Below, piece after piece: positions 33,233 through 45,536 of a stretch of DNA of 64,000 bases. Source of the DNA: Cyrtodaria siliqua (lineage: Eukaryota > Mollusca > Bivalvia > Adapedonta > Hiatellidae); the NCBI GenBank assembly GCA_037043455.1, contig JAWPHD010000236.1:248001-312000 (forward strand), in the 5' to 3' direction. The notes beneath the pieces were generated by a model. It was given only the letters and a program-made list of their open reading frames with translations, made no database searches and had not been told where the DNA came from. The position numbers and the translations under genes are program-made. How positions within the stretch are numbered: position 1 is the first letter of the stretch; every line of letters starts with the position of its first letter.

Positions 33233-34475
33233 TGAGCACAAAGATTTATAAGTTATGTTTTGTATATGTGTAGTCTGTATGTCTCTACTACAAGTTGTAT
33301 TTAAAATATATGTTCTTTTAGTTGAAGGTCACACTTTTTGGAACACGGAAGCTTCAGGGAGAATTGTCATTTTATTCGTTATAAATCTTTGTGCAGCGGG
33401 GGATATGACTGTCTTTCAGCTACACTCTGACTACTGACTACACTCGTGTTCATTTGATTTTAATCATACTTGCATAGTAGGTCGATATCAATGCAAGGTT
33501 GTTTCCTATTTTAATTCAGCTATGTTGGTCAAAGGGTTTATGAATTACCTCCCCTTGAATTGGCAAAATTAGCTGTCTTGACATTTTTGACGCTATATTC
33601 ATTTCTAATGACTCAAACTTTGATAGGTGATGACTGGTGATGTTTTTTGATACACTTTAACACCTGTGAAGATGATGAAGCGTTTCGAAGATTAATTTTT
33701 ATTATAACCAATCATTCCTTTTGTTCCCTTCTTTATTCCTGTATATACCTTACCTTATCTTGTTTTAATCGCCTTAGTTCCAGATACATTAAACAATGCA
33801 TTGATGTATTATTACATGCAATGGTGTATTGTTATTAAGAAGAGTTGACACATTTTCAGTCGATCCATGTCGTGTGTGAGGAGAAAGAAACCTTCCATTA
33901 CATGGATGCACAAATCATAGTTCACCATGCTCTCAGTACCTTCGGTTCTTTGATTTAATTCATAGGTCACAATAACCTTGACCTTCAACCTATTGACTCC
34001 AAATGTTCATTTTTCAAAATGAGAGTAAACCAGTTTTCATTGAAATAACACATTCACTCCAACATCTATAAGGCTCTACATCTCTACAATTATACAACAC
34101 ACATGAATTTAATTCATTCAGTCATTATTTTTAAAAAAGAAAAGCAGAAACCATTTCCATTCAATGATCACAGTGACCTTGACCTTTGACTTATTGACTC
34201 AAATCAATAGCTGACTACCTATCACCAAGTTATAACAACAAATCAAATATAATATCAAGTCAAGTAGAAGTTCTCTTTTTTTTAACTGAGCGTAAATACA
34301 TTCGGTCTGTTTAAAACGGCCTTATAAAATGCCATTGGTATTATTTTATTTCACAGAAGCGAGATATGTAAGAAATATATACACGTGGAAAAATAAATTA
34401 ACATTTCATTGCAAAAGCAAATAAACATATCGCACCAAATAAAATACTCTAAATGGTCTTGGTAATTATTTTTCT
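33233..34475. other. Stretch with no identified gene (copy A)
   Basis: This holds small unrecognised frames, and two isolated TGACCTTGACC-type words near 33,972 and 34,168 that resemble the minisatellite unit. Confidence 0.3.
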
Positions 34476-34830
34476 TTGATAATATATGTATATCTTTACT
34501 TATTAAACATAATCCTAAAATATGGAATACTGAAATACCTGTTTGACAGTCTTGGTCATAAAACTCTTTCCGATTCTGAATTACTGAGAAGACTAGTACT
34601 TGCACAGGATATAACTCGAAATTGGAAAAGAAAGGTTGATAAGGGACGAATTACTTATCAGATGTGTGCTTCTTTTCTGGAATTTAAAAATGAGTTACAG
34701 ATTAAAAAGGCTTTTCCTGGAAGTTTAGGGTTCCGTATTAAATTTGACAAATAATGATATTTTTAAACGTCTAAACAGAATTCATGAGCTTAAACCTGAC
34801 CCCTTTTACGCAAAGAAATATTCATTTTGA
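34476..34830 (+). pseudogene. Unrecognised coding-like sequence with one frameshift (copy A)
   Basis: The frame to 34,754 ends with a charged, protein-like stretch from about residue 30 (SELLRRLVLAQDITRNW, then KGRITYQMCASFLEFKNELQ and FPGSLGFRIKFDK). Right at its stop a +1 frame continues NNDIFKRLNRIHELKPDPFY to a stop at 34,828-34,830. The composition looks like real protein rather than random AT-rich translation. I do not recognise the family. It may be a decayed transposon or retrogene C-terminus. The opposite-strand frame is a shadow. Confidence 0.35.
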
Positions 34831-34835
34831 ACATG

Positions 34836-34889
34836 GTGGTTGCTATCCTAGGTTACCTAATAGTGGTTGCTATCCTTGGTTACTTACCA
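34836..34889 (+). repeat. 27 bp tandem duplication (copy A)
   Basis: GTGGTTGCTATCCTAGGTTA at 34,836 is repeated with two changes at 34,863. Confidence 0.85.
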
Positions 34890-35249
34890 ACCAGGGTTAA
34901 TATAAGCGATATACGTCCTATACTATTCAAAATGTAAGGCGATTTAATTTTTAGGCTTGAAAAACATGGCAACATCGTGTTTAGATTGATATGGCATTTT
35001 TATTATGAATTAAACATTTTTAAAAATCTAGGTTATTCTAGTAAAAGTCTCTTACACCCCTTTAAACTATAACAAACCACGCTATACCTAAAACAAAAAA
35101 AGTTGATTTTCATGCATTGCGTTGCAAAATGCGAAGTTCATAAACTCGTTTGGTAAACATTTTAACAAGGTTAATAAAGAGTGTATGAAAGTAAAAGTGT
35201 ATGACAAAGTATCTTACTAAGTTTATAAATCGTGTCCCCATTGGTCAGG

Positions 35250-35450
35250 TTATGATAGTCTTTGTCGCAAAAGAGTTCTCAAATTACTTGTATATTTCAA
35301 AAGCAGATCAGGGTTACGATTTTTGAAAAGATTTTTGAAGTTTATGATAACGGTTTCCCTGATGGAGAAGCGTTTTAGGTTTACAAATGATCGAATATTA
35401 GTCTCCAATTCGACTGCAAGCTCTAGAAACACGAATACATTGAGAAACAT
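35250..35450 (-). CDS. Unrecognised 66-codon frame (copy A)
   Basis: A minus-strand frame beginning MFLNVFVFLELAVELETNIR. I recognise no domain. It lies just before the 39 bp minisatellite and is probably chance. Confidence 0.1.
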   Translation of the reverse strand: MFLNVFVFLELAVELETNIRSFVNLKRFSIRETVIINFKNLFKNRNPDLLLKYTSNLRTLLRQRLS

Positions 35451-35467
35451 AGACCTCTTAAGATGTT

Positions 35468-35584
35468 GCTTGGGAACATCCCCGTCTATGTAGGGATAAA
35501 TAACGAGCTTGGGAACATCCCCGTCTATGTAGGGATAATTAACGAGCTTGGGAACATCCCCGTCTATGTAGGGATAATTAACGA
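35468..35584 (+). repeat. 39 bp minisatellite, 3 copies (copy A)
   Basis: Units start GCTTGGGAACATCCCCGTCT at 35,468, 35,507 and 35,546 and are almost identical. The period is 13 codons, so the plus frame shows LGNIPVYVGI three times. This follows from the period and is not itself evidence of a gene. Confidence 0.95.
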
Positions 35585-36064
35585 TATCGAAATTACAATG
35601 ATCTCTCTTTTTATAATTTTTGCTTTTATTTCTCCGTTTTCAGTTGAGATATGCAAATCGAGAGAAAAATCGACAGTATCAGAAATATTAGCTTAAAACA
35701 TTTAAGTTTAAGTTTAAGTTAATTAGGGTCTATAGTATGTGCAGTAGAAAATAAATGATTGTCAAGATGTTATATATCATACAAATACCGAGAGGTATCA
35801 TTTAGGTTTCGATGACATCTGCATGAATATCTGGTGAAAGACTCATCATGAAATCTATTTCATAACAGTACAAAAACAAGTCTGCGGAAAGAGCTTCAAA
35901 GTGAGTATCGATAGGGATAGAAACATTTTTTTCTATAAACAGTAGTTCCATACCTGACAAAAATATTCACATAGTGAAATTTTCTTAACTGCCGTTACAT
36001 CGTTTTATGATAGGCACGAACACAATTAACCGTTGCATTGAATTGACCTTATTCGACTTTCACA

Positions 36065-36415
36065 ACTTTAAAACATGAGAAAAATGGTCCTATAGAAATG
36101 ACAGCACCCAAATGTTATGGCACAATAGATCCGCACTGCACCACAAACAAAGAGTAAATTAAATGTACAATGAAAAGTGCAATACACAGCACAACGATTG
36201 GTGAAGACAGGGTTACCGGCTTGGAAGGGTCAGTATAGATAATACTGGTTACCTTAAATCGATTTTAAGTGGATACAACCTCGCTATTATTCTGTCTTCA
36301 GCGCTCAGATTGACAAGACAGTGTAAATAGAAGTACATCCATCAAAAGGAAATCTCTAGCAATAAAGTCCACATCCCGAGAAATTAGGAAACAATACAAG
36401 TATATATTAATGTAA
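36065..36415 (+). repeat. Dispersed repeat R2 (copy A)
   Basis: GAGAAAAATGGTCCTATAGA, GATCCGCACTGCACCACAAA, ACAGGGTTACCGGCTTGGAA, ACAACCTCGCTATTATTCTG, GACAAGACAGTGTAAATAGA and AAGTCCACATCCCGAGAAAT appear in family order. It is one of the two most complete R2 copies. Confidence 0.8.
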
Positions 36416-37180
36416 ACCATATAGCTCATTTAGGTTGAATTATACTATATCGGCCGGATGTGCTCGTCTGATGTAGTAGAAAGTAGTTCTGTATTAAAGA
36501 GTGCTGATCTTTTTTCCTTCCAAAACGTTTTTTAGTGCAGTTTCCTGTTGTTTTTTTGGCTGTAACTGTATTCTGGACATGTTGTTGTTATTTGAAAAAG
36601 CAGCTCATCATGTTTTTGTCAGTTTTTAATATAAATTTGAGAAGTGAAAGAAGACAGGGTATGAAATTGCAAGGGGTAAAAATAGCATTGACCTTTGACT
36701 CGGTGTTTGTATACAGCTGAAGAAATGTTTCTTAGAAGATATTCAACCCCCTATTTCCTTGTTGATGTTAAACAGCAGACATGTTTATTTGCATGATAAA
36801 GTAAGTTTCCCAGAATTTTAACTAGGTTTGAGTTTTTAACAGGTTGTCAAAATTCTACATTTACAGTGCGGGAAAGGGCATGGAGACTCAGTTACGCTAT
36901 TATAACCTATAATTAGAAAGACCTCAGAATGTATCCAGTCAATTCACATGTTTATCATTTATTTACAGATGCATACCACTAGTGATTATTTCAATACTTG
37001 CACGTCAAACCACGTCGAACCTTATGGGGAAACAAGGATATTTTTATAATTTTTTTATAATGATCCTGAGGAGAATATTTTTGGAAACATAACCAGGAAT
37101 CTCTGCAACAAACATACATGCTTTTAAGCCGTTTGTTATTTTCAAAAGTGATATTTGAAGTAATAAAGCATTTATTTACA
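36416..37180. other. Stretch between R2 and MITE (copy A)
   Basis: CCTCAGAATGTATCCAGTCA at about 36,921 is the R2 3' block, displaced from the body. A 61-codon plus frame at 36,535-36,720 is unrecognised. A substitution from copy B lies at 36,823. Confidence 0.4.
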
Positions 37181-37523
37181 TTAAAGTAGCTATCTTGCAA
37201 CAGCAGTTAAATTTTATAACAGAAACCGACGACGAGTTATATATATAATTTAATATTTTGAAAATCCTAACCCTATAGACACAATATAAACGGCTTTAAC
37301 CAGCCAGGCTAAACCCCCAAAAGCTGGAGCGTCGAATTTAGAGTTACCAAATTATAATTCATTCAACGCATATTCAATCACGAATATTTTAAGAACCCGT
37401 GAATAAATTTTTACAGTTGATCGGCGCATATACATTATTATATGACGTGAACACCTGGGTAGAGTTGAGTTAAACGGTTTTGTAGTATAATATTGCCGTT
37501 ATTTGGCGGGTTAGTTTCTTTAA
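37181..37523 (+). mobile_element. MITE, TTAA-flanked, about 343 bp (copy A)
   Basis: TTAAAGTAGCTATCTTGC at the left and GGCGGGTTAGTTTCTTTAA at the right are family ends with TTAA on both sides. The interior shares ACAATATAAACGGCTTTAAC, AACCAGCCAGGCTAAACCCC and a GGGTAGAGTTGAGTTAAACG block with the other copies. Confidence 0.8.
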
Positions 37524-37569
37524 TCTATTATGTGTACGTGGCCAACTCACTCGTCGAAATGGTGCGCCG

Positions 37570-38290
37570 TGCCACATGTCTGTTTTGAGGTATAAATATT
37601 TCAATTTTGACGTTATATATTATTCTAAGTCGTACTCCAAATGTAAAGATTCTTGTTATTTCAATATTTTCCATGGTATACATTCATTTAACCATCTTCT
37701 CTATTTAATGGTGTTCCAGATTCCAGGGAGATATAGTATCCCTAGTATTGGCAGTTAAACTGGATTAATTTATGTAATAAGCCTAACCTTCTAAACAAAA
37801 TAGAAAATAATGCTTCGAAATATATTTTAAAAAGACAGATACGTATTTCATACCATATTTTAGTTATAATGATAGCTGCATCTAATCTCGAGAAATAAGA
37901 GGTCATTTCTCATTAAACGTATGTAGCAGAGGTTCGGTACCCAAATCTAATAGTAATATACTGAAAAAGAAATCACTAACATACATCTCTAAGGGTATTA
38001 TATTCGGAATACACAAATGTAATACCATTACGAACTATTTATCTTAAGACCTTGTTTTTATTAAGAATACAACAACAACAACTGCCGTCAAAACAAGTCT
38101 AGTGCACATTCTGGCGTTTTGACAAACACAAATGTAATTATACTGTTTTACATTAACTCGTAATGGTATGACACAATAATGTGAAGAGCTTTACAAATCT
38201 TGTTGTTCTCACTATTCCTTGATTCTGTTCTGAAATGGAAATGCACATTTAATGTGACGTTTCAGATGAACAAGATGCTACACATATTTG
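37570..38290 (+). repeat. Dispersed repeat R3 (copy A)
   Basis: TTTAATGGTGTTCCAGATTC, ATTACGAACTATTTATCTTA, AACAAGTCTAGTGCACATTC and a TTGACAAACACAAATGTAAT block follow the order seen at 21,205-22,315. Frames across it are not shared with the other copies. A substitution from copy B lies at 38,117. Confidence 0.6.
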
Positions 38291-38629
38291 CTTTTCTCGC
38301 GTCAAGGCATAACAGCAAATTGCTTCCTGTCTCAGAAACAGGATGAGAAATGACTAAAACATTGTTAGCCAACTGATTAACGTTCTTTACTTGGGCTGTA
38401 GGTTATAGTACCGTAAATGAGTCTACATGCCCTTCCATAATAAAGTTAGAATGTTGACAACCTGTTACAGCCAAAATAAATCATGAAACTGCACTAAAAA
38501 ATGTTTTTAAAGAAAACAAAGATTAGCACTCTTTAATACAGAACTACTTTCGATGCACCAGGCGAGCACATCCGGCTGATTTAGTGTAATTAAACCTGTA
38601 TTGTTTGGGATAAATTGTCCCATAAGGCC

Positions 38630-38765
38630 ATGTATCCCCGTTTCAAATAATAACATTTTGACAAACTGCCATCCGCAGTTGATGTTATCAAATTAGTTCT
38701 GTCAAATCCCTGAGCTGAAAATGTAATCAAAATACATTTTACATAGTTCTGAAAAATAACTGTAC
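38630..38765 (+). repeat. Dispersed repeat R4 (copy A)
   Basis: CGTTTCAAATAATAACATTT, CAAACTGCCATCCGCA, AAATTAGTTCTGTCAAATCC and AATACATTTTACATAGTTCT match 1,885-2,010. 38,766-39,860 shows nothing I can support. Confidence 0.6.
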
Positions 38766-39860
38766 GTTATTGGATAATATTGACGTATACGTTCACAAAA
38801 TGAATGATATATATAATTCACAGTACCCCATCGACACATACTCTACAAATACTCCGAGTAACGTCACATAAAATGCTGTCAATTGTAATTTAACAATTTA
38901 CTGAGGACATTTAACTGTATTTTCAGAAATTAATTGTTCGTTGCTATTCGTTTTGCTAGTTTAATTATACATTAAATTGGTTTTGGGATATAGCACGAGT
39001 CTCAGAAGACTGAAAATAAATGTCACATTTCACTAGGCCAGATATTTATGTCGTTTGTTTTGTTTCAGAGATAATCTGTCTGTGCTTTATCCATTATGAA
39101 ACATGAAATACCGAAAACAGGATTTTTTGGAAGCAAAAAACACAAACAAGAGAGAAAAGAAGCTCGGGTTCATTGAGTCTGTTTATGAGAGGTAATATAA
39201 GGGGCCACACCTCCCACGTCCCTAGCACCGGCTGAAGCGGTATTCTGCTTTAGAGCCACAAAGAAAGAATGGGCTTTATGATCTGAAAGGACCAGTAAGT
39301 AATATTTGCGAAAGTCTGTGGAATACTTGCTTACTTGCAAGTTTACTTGCTAATAAACTCTGTAATGCTGGGATCAATGTCGCTTATTGTCGCATCGTAT
39401 TGTCGCATCTTACAAATAACAATCAGAAGCCTTTTACTAAGTCACCAGTTAAGCGATTTAAAATACTCGTTTATTTTGACATTATCAGGGGCAATGACTC
39501 CGTGAAGTATATTTTGGTTTTGATAAGTGTTGAACTCATCTGAGATCTTACTGAAAACTCTTTTAAATGTAATTTGATAGAAATTGAAAGCCGTTTACTG
39601 AAGTTGACGTGCAAACAAGCTGAATTTTATTCCATAATATAGGTGCCATAGTTTTATGCTTTCCTTGTCGGATATTACCTGTTCTCAACCTTGTACAATC
39701 TTTTAATAATATAAACATTTCGACCAAGTTTAGTAAAGACCGTATGAAATATGTAGGCCCCCTGGTTATTAAACGTCAACCTATTGCATTTTAAAATGGT
39801 CATATCTTAATCGTATATAGCTTGTTATTAAATTTTCTCTGAGCTTTTATTGCTGTAGAG

Positions 39861-40172
39861 GGCTGGCGTGGCGCAGTCGGTAGCGCGGCTGATTTGTAAC
39901 CGGAGGCCCCGGGTTCAATCCTCCGTGGTGCCACTGTGTTCCGTCGGTGTGTTCACTTTCCCTTAGCCTCGTCCGTCGGATGGGGACGTAAACCGGGCGG
40001 TCCCGTGTATCGGTCTATCCTCCGAGCACGTTAAAGAACCATAGGAATCTATTCGATAATAAGAGTAGGGCAGGTTCCCGGATTCCTATGTATCCTTCCC
40101 CTCTCTCTGCGTCTCTAAATAACCTATACTGTGTTGATGAGCCGTTAAACAACATCCAGTTTATTGCTGTAA
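39861..40172 (+). mobile_element. tRNA-derived SINE (copy A)
   Basis: The first roughly 74 bp are tRNA-like: A box TGGCGCAGTCGGTAGCGC, an anticodon-loop-like TTTGTAA (would read UGU, Thr), and a B box GGGTTCAATCC. Acceptor pairing is poor. A body follows with TTAGCCTCGTCCGTCGGATG, GGACGTAAACCGGGCGGTCC, GAGCACGTTAAAGAACCATA, TAAGAGTAGGGCAGG and a GAGCCGTTAAACAACAT end. The body recurs in diverged form at 60,649 and in part at 12,388. The layout (pol III head, conserved body, short tail) is that of a SINE. Confidence 0.82.
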
Positions 40173-40301
40173 ATGGCTTGACAAAATGTAAAACATGTTT
40201 AATGAAAAATGGCGTTAGAACGTTGACAGTGTAACTAAAGGGCATTTGTTTAATAAACCGAGGCAATAACTCAATTATTTTCCTTTGAATATACCTTAAG
40301 T

Positions 40302-40511
40302 TCACGGTTTTATTAAAATTGATATGTTGAACAAGTTTGATAAAGATTCGATGATAAACAAAAAGGATTCTGCAATATCAGTGTATAATATATCATGTTT
40401 AAGTATTACAAGGTCACAACTATGTCCTGTAATATCCGATATAGGTGTTTTTCTGAACTTGTCCAATATTTTATACTTATAAAGTCCCTGACACAGTTTG
40501 GTAAAGATCAA
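40302..40511 (-). CDS. Unrecognised 69-codon frame after the SINE (copy A)
   Basis: A minus-strand frame beginning MIFTKLCQGLYKYKILDKFR. I recognise no domain and it is probably chance. 40,512-40,714 has nothing else. Confidence 0.1.
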   Translation of the reverse strand: MIFTKLCQGLYKYKILDKFRKTPISDITGHSCDLVILKHDILYTDIAESFLFIIESLSNLFNISILIKP

Positions 40512-40714
40512 TTGAAATATAAACTCATCGGGCCGTTCAACAATGACAGTGCCTTCAGCGTCATTTAAACCCCGTCTAGTATTATACCGGTAATTATTTA
40601 TCTTATCAGAGGATGAAGTCTCACTTATACAGTATCATATTTTTGTACTGCTTCGCTGTTTTCAATTATGCGTTTTTTAAAATTATAGCTAATTATCTAA
40701 ACTAAGATTCAGGA

Positions 40715-41292
40715 TTTTAGAACCTGGTTTAATCCCATAATGACCTGTTTTGCCACATTATCCCTATTTTCAACCCTTTTATGATTCTGATGTCACATCG
40801 CAAAGAGGAATGCATAGTGGTAATTTGTAAATGGCCAACCACTAACATGCAGTGCGTTGCAAAATGATTGGGTCATAACCCGTTTTGATAAACTTTCTTG
40901 TGCACCCTAGAACCGCTTTAAACCCCCAGTGGCCTTTGTTGTTGCCACTGACCGTTCCAACCCGTTTGTGTTTGTTATGTCGTTTGCATTTATTGTTACT
41001 TTTGCCTTCTTGTTTGTTTGTTTGCGTGTTTGTTTCTGTGTTTTTGTTTCCTCCTTGAATACTACTTTCCCTGTCCGATCTATTTATATTTCTTTCTATC
41101 AAGATTACTCTTATTTACTTTGTCCTGATTAGATAAGATGACAATAAGGTATAAGTGCACTCTAGAATATAGTTTGACCCCTGCACCTTTTCTACCACTG
41201 ACCGTTGTAAGGCTGTACCCATATTGTTAAACCTTGTAACCATGTGGTGTCGCACGTTTGGCTTCTTTTTATCCTTGAAATTAAATTGTTGT
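40715..41292 (+). repeat. Dispersed repeat R1, rearranged, two cores (copy A)
   Basis: AGAACCTGGTTTAATCCC, then pieces of the middle block (GTGCGTTGCAAAATGATTGG), then GCCACTGACCGTTCCAACCC with the usual tail to TGTCCGATCTATTTATATTT, then a second diverged piece with CCACTGACCGTTGTAAGGCT. The order is scrambled relative to 13.4 kb. The end of this copy is the duplication junction. Confidence 0.7.
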
Positions 41293-41890
41293 CCTCGATA
41301 CATTGTTAAGTTATATACTATTTATATAGCTATTTCATCTATTGTTTCATCGTTTAGCTGTACGTTCTATAAATAGATCAATCATCATCATCACATGATC
41401 ATCACGTGATCTTGTGTAAAATATATTCATACGCTGTATTGTTCTCCTAGGATAGTGATTGAGATTTGAAACCAGTTAATTTTATAATTTATTTCTCTTG
41501 TTGCAACACCATCAAACGCATATCTTCCATCTTTCTTGGATTTATATTTTTAAGAAATATACATGGCCTTTATAGTCTTCATATAATATTTAATAGGTTT
41601 GGTCAGTAATGGTTATCGCATAAGCTACTATCCTTTGTAAAAAGTTGTTGCTGCCTATTCTCCGGAATAAGATTTCAGCTTATTTTGAAGTACGCTTTGT
41701 AATATTCTGAAGTCTTTACCTCCCTTGCTATGAAGTTAAAATGACTGTTTCGGTCGTAAAATAATCATGAATACGTGTGCCGATCGTGTCGGCGAGACCG
41801 AATGCAAATCAACAAGATCTGACTGGGTATAAATCATTCGGACACTGCGGTTTTAGAATAAATACCTTATAGATCATCAAAATTTGTAAA

Positions 41891-41998
41891 GGATTATTAG
41901 CTCAGTCGGGAGAGCATTAGCTCAGTCGGGAGAGCGGCAGTCCCATAAAATTATGGATTAAAAAGCGAGCGGGATGGGTTCGAATCTGAGCAGAACCC
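41891..41998 (+). pseudogene. tRNA-like sequence with duplicated A box (copy B)
   Basis: Same as 31,939-32,046, including the exact 20 bp A-box duplication, which therefore predates the large duplication if that is real. Confidence 0.7.
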
Positions 41999-42431
41999 AA
42001 TTTTTTTTATTCTAATTATATTTGTTTTATGCAAAAAAGTTTGTTTAATTCATACCCAATGGTCTTAAAAGGGGTACGTCAGAATTTTTCTAGAAACAGC
42101 TTAAATTATAAAATTGTTCCAGTTCACGATAGAAAACACTATCAATCAAAATGTGAAGCTAAAACCATTTTGTTAATGTCTAAAGTTTCAGAACACCATA
42201 TAGCTAGGATGGACTCGCACGTAATATGCTAAAATTAACCCTGGTGCATCACCTAGGATAGCACGTATTACTGTGCAGAATGAATTTCTTTGTACATAAA
42301 AGATTTTATACGCTCATTATGTTTTGGTCATGTAGAATAAAATATTAATATTTGTCAATTTTAAATCGGATACCTATAGACCCCCATAAAAAGCCTGATG
42401 TACTCCCTTTTAGACTTAAGTCGGAAAACAA

Positions 42432-42433
<2 letters not shown>

Positions 42434-42465
<32 letters not shown>
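42434..42465 (+). repeat. TG microsatellite, 16 repeats (copy B)
   Basis: Equal in length to the copy A tract. Confidence 0.95.
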
Positions 42466-42466
<1 letters not shown>

Positions 42467-43062
42467 AGAGTGGGGGGATTTTTTTAAAGATTTTTACGAC
42501 TTTTATCTATGCGTCAATTTGGTAGAGGTAGAGGTAGACCTCATCTGTTTTGAAACAAACTCGTAGAACCACAGTCCTGCCGCGCGTTAGTGAGTAGCTG
42601 TCAAACATTATTCAATGTGCAAACGCGTAACAAGCGGGACTCGAACGTATGACTGTAGCATTGAGAGATATACATTACACAACAAGAGTAGATCTAAACA
42701 CAAATATGTTACCTTTTATTACAATTTTCAAATTACATGCAAAACTGATTGAATTATATTCTGTTAAGGCCAAAACGCAACAAAGCAACACAAAAATGAA
42801 GGGGTAAAAGTTGTTGTGTCGAGGGTAAAAACGGCGATTCGGCTGGGTGACAGGAAACAAAGTACTTTTTGTGTAAGCCTAAGGTAGTAAACGAAATTTA
42901 CCGTGACTTTGGTGATTATTGTCAACAAACGATTTGCCGATTTTAAAAAAAATCCACGTAAAAATTACAATTAGTGGTATGAATCTTGAAATTCTCAGTA
43001 GCGTTCACATACATGGTTGAAAAATATAACAACGAAATAATTGTGTATGAACATCATGTTCA

Positions 43063-43184
43063 CTCCGAGTTATGAGATTAAATCACAACGGTATCCCGAG
43101 AACAGTGGTACTCCGAGTTGTGAGAATAAATAACAACGGTATCCCGAGACCAGGGATACTCCGAGTTGTGAGATTAAAATCAAA
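43063..43184 (+). repeat. 48 bp tandem repeat (copy B)
   Basis: Same units as 33,111-33,232. Confidence 0.92.
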
Positions 43185-44427
43185 TGAGCACAAAGATTTA
43201 TAAGTTATGTTTTGTATATGTGTAGTCTGTATGTCTCTACTACAAGTTGTATTTAAAATATATGTTCTTTTAGTTGAAGGTCACACTTTTTGGAACACGG
43301 AAGCTTCAGGGAGAATTGTCATTTTATTCGTTATAAATCTTTGTGCAGCGGGGGATATGACTGTCTTTCAGCTACACTCTGACTACTGACTACACTCGTG
43401 TTCATTTGATTTTAATCATACTTGCATAGTAGGTCGATATCAATGCAAGGTTGTTTCCTATTTTAATTCAGCTATGTTGGTCAAAGGGTTTATGAATTAC
43501 CTCCCCTTGAATTGGCAAAATTAGCTGTCTTGACATTTTTGACGCTATATTCATTTCTAATGACTCAAACTTTGATAGGTGATGACTGGTGATGTTTTTT
43601 GATACACTTTAACACCTGTGAAGATGATGAAGCGTTTCGAAGATTAATTTTTATTATAACCAATCATTCCTTTTGTTCCCTTCTTTATTCCTGTATATAC
43701 CTTACCTTATCTTGTTTTAATCGCCTTAGTTCCAGATACATTAAACAATGCATTGATGTATTATTACATGCAATGGTGTATTGTTATTAAGAAGAGTTGA
43801 CACATTTTCAGTCGATCCATGTCGTGTGTGAGGAGAAAGAAACCTTCCATTACATGGATGCACAAATCATAGTTCACCATGCTCTCAGTACCTTCGGTTC
43901 TTTGATTTAATTCATAGGTCACAATAACCTTGACCTTCAACCTATTGACTCCAAATGTTCATTTTTCAAAATGAGAGTAAACCAGTTTTCATTGAAATAA
44001 CACATTCACTCCAACATCTATAAGGCTCTACATCTCTACAATTATACAACACACATGAATTTAATTCATTCAGTCATTATTTTTAAAAAAGAAAAGCAGA
44101 AACCATTTCCATTCAATGATCACAGTGACCTTGACCTTTGACTTATTGACTCAAATCAATAGCTGACTACCTATCACCAAGTTATAACAACAAATCAAAT
44201 ATAATATCAAGTCAAGTAGAAGTTCTCTTTTTTTTAACTGAGCGTAAATACATTCGGTCTGTTTAAAACGGCCTTATAAAATGCCATTGGTATTATTTTA
44301 TTTCACAGAAGCGAGATATGTAAGAAATATATACACGTGGAAAAATAAATTAACATTTCATTGCAAAAGCAAATAAACATATCGCACCAAATAAAATACT
44401 CTAAATGGTCTTGGTAATTATTTTTCT

Positions 44428-44782
44428 TTGATAATATATGTATATCTTTACTTATTAAACATAATCCTAAAATATGGAATACTGAAATACCTGTTTGACA
44501 GTCTTGGTCATAAAACTCTTTCCGATTCTGAATTACTGAGAAGACTAGTACTTGCACAGGATATAACTCGAAATTGGAAAAGAAAGGTTGATAAGGGACG
44601 AATTACTTATCAGATGTGTGCTTCTTTTCTGGAATTTAAAAATGAGTTACAGATTAAAAAGGCTTTTCCTGGAAGTTTAGGGTTCCGTATTAAATTTGAC
44701 AAATAATGATATTTTTAAACGTCTAAACAGAATTCATGAGCTTAAACCTGACCCCTTTTACGCAAAGAAATATTCATTTTGA
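44428..44782 (+). pseudogene. Unrecognised coding-like sequence with one frameshift (copy B)
   Basis: Identical in translation to 34,476-34,830, with the same frame switch at its end. The frameshift thus predates the duplication. Confidence 0.35.
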
Positions 44783-44787
44783 ACATG

Positions 44788-44841
44788 GTGGTTGCTATCC
44801 TAGGTTACCTAATAGTGGTTGCTATCCTTGGTTACTTACCA
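44788..44841 (+). repeat. 27 bp tandem duplication (copy B)
   Basis: Same as 34,836-34,889. Confidence 0.85.
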
Positions 44842-45419
44842 ACCAGGGTTAATATAAGCGATATACGTCCTATACTATTCAAAATGTAAGGCGATTTAAT
44901 TTTTAGGCTTGAAAAACATGGCAACATCGTGTTTAGATTGATATGGCATTTTTATTATGAATTAAACATTTTTAAAAATCTAGGTTATTCTAGTAAAAGT
45001 CTCTTACACCCCTTTAAACTATAACAAACCACGCTATACCTAAAACAAAAAAAGTTGATTTTCATGCATTGCGTTGCAAAATGCGAAGTTCATAAACTCG
45101 TTTGGTAAACATTTTAACAAGGTTAATAAAGAGTGTATGAAAGTAAAAGTGTATGACAAAGTATCTTACTAAGTTTATAAATCGTGTCCCCATTGGTCAG
45201 GTTATGATAGTCTTTGTCGCAAAAGAGTTCTCAAATTACTTGTATATTTCAAAAGCAGATCAGGGTTACGATTTTTGAAAAGATTTTTGAAGTTTATGAT
45301 AACGGTTTCCCTGATGGAGAAGCGTTTTAGGTTTACAAATGATCGAATATTAGTCTCCAATTCGACTGCAAGCTCTAGAAACACGAATACATTGAGAAAC
45401 ATAGACCTCTTAAGATGTT

Positions 45420-45536
45420 GCTTGGGAACATCCCCGTCTATGTAGGGATAAATAACGAGCTTGGGAACATCCCCGTCTATGTAGGGATAATTAACGAGCT
45501 TGGGAACATCCCCGTCTATGTAGGGATAATTAACGA
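45420..45536 (+). repeat. 39 bp minisatellite, 3 copies (copy B)
   Basis: Same unit number and sequence as 35,468-35,584. Confidence 0.95.

Larger units (their letters stand above)
31341..41292 (+). repeat. Large tandem duplication, copy A (9,952 bp)
   Basis: Every landmark in this interval recurs exactly 9,952 bp downstream, with no indel seen; even the 32 bp TG run has equal length. The left edge is TTT|CCTCGATACATTG and the junction at 41,292|41,293 is TTGTTGT|CCTCGATACATTG. One base (T) is shared at the breakpoints. I noticed two substitutions: T36,823/C46,775 and T38,117/C48,069. The junction falls in an R1-type repeat on one side and unique sequence on the other. Individual contents are listed separately. 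Confidence 0.97.

Noticed and set aside
35468..35584. CRISPR-like or homing-endonuclease-like repeats (TAGGGATAA in each unit)
   Set aside because: The repeats are head to tail without spacers, and only nine bases resemble an I-SceI site. This is a minisatellite in a eukaryotic context.
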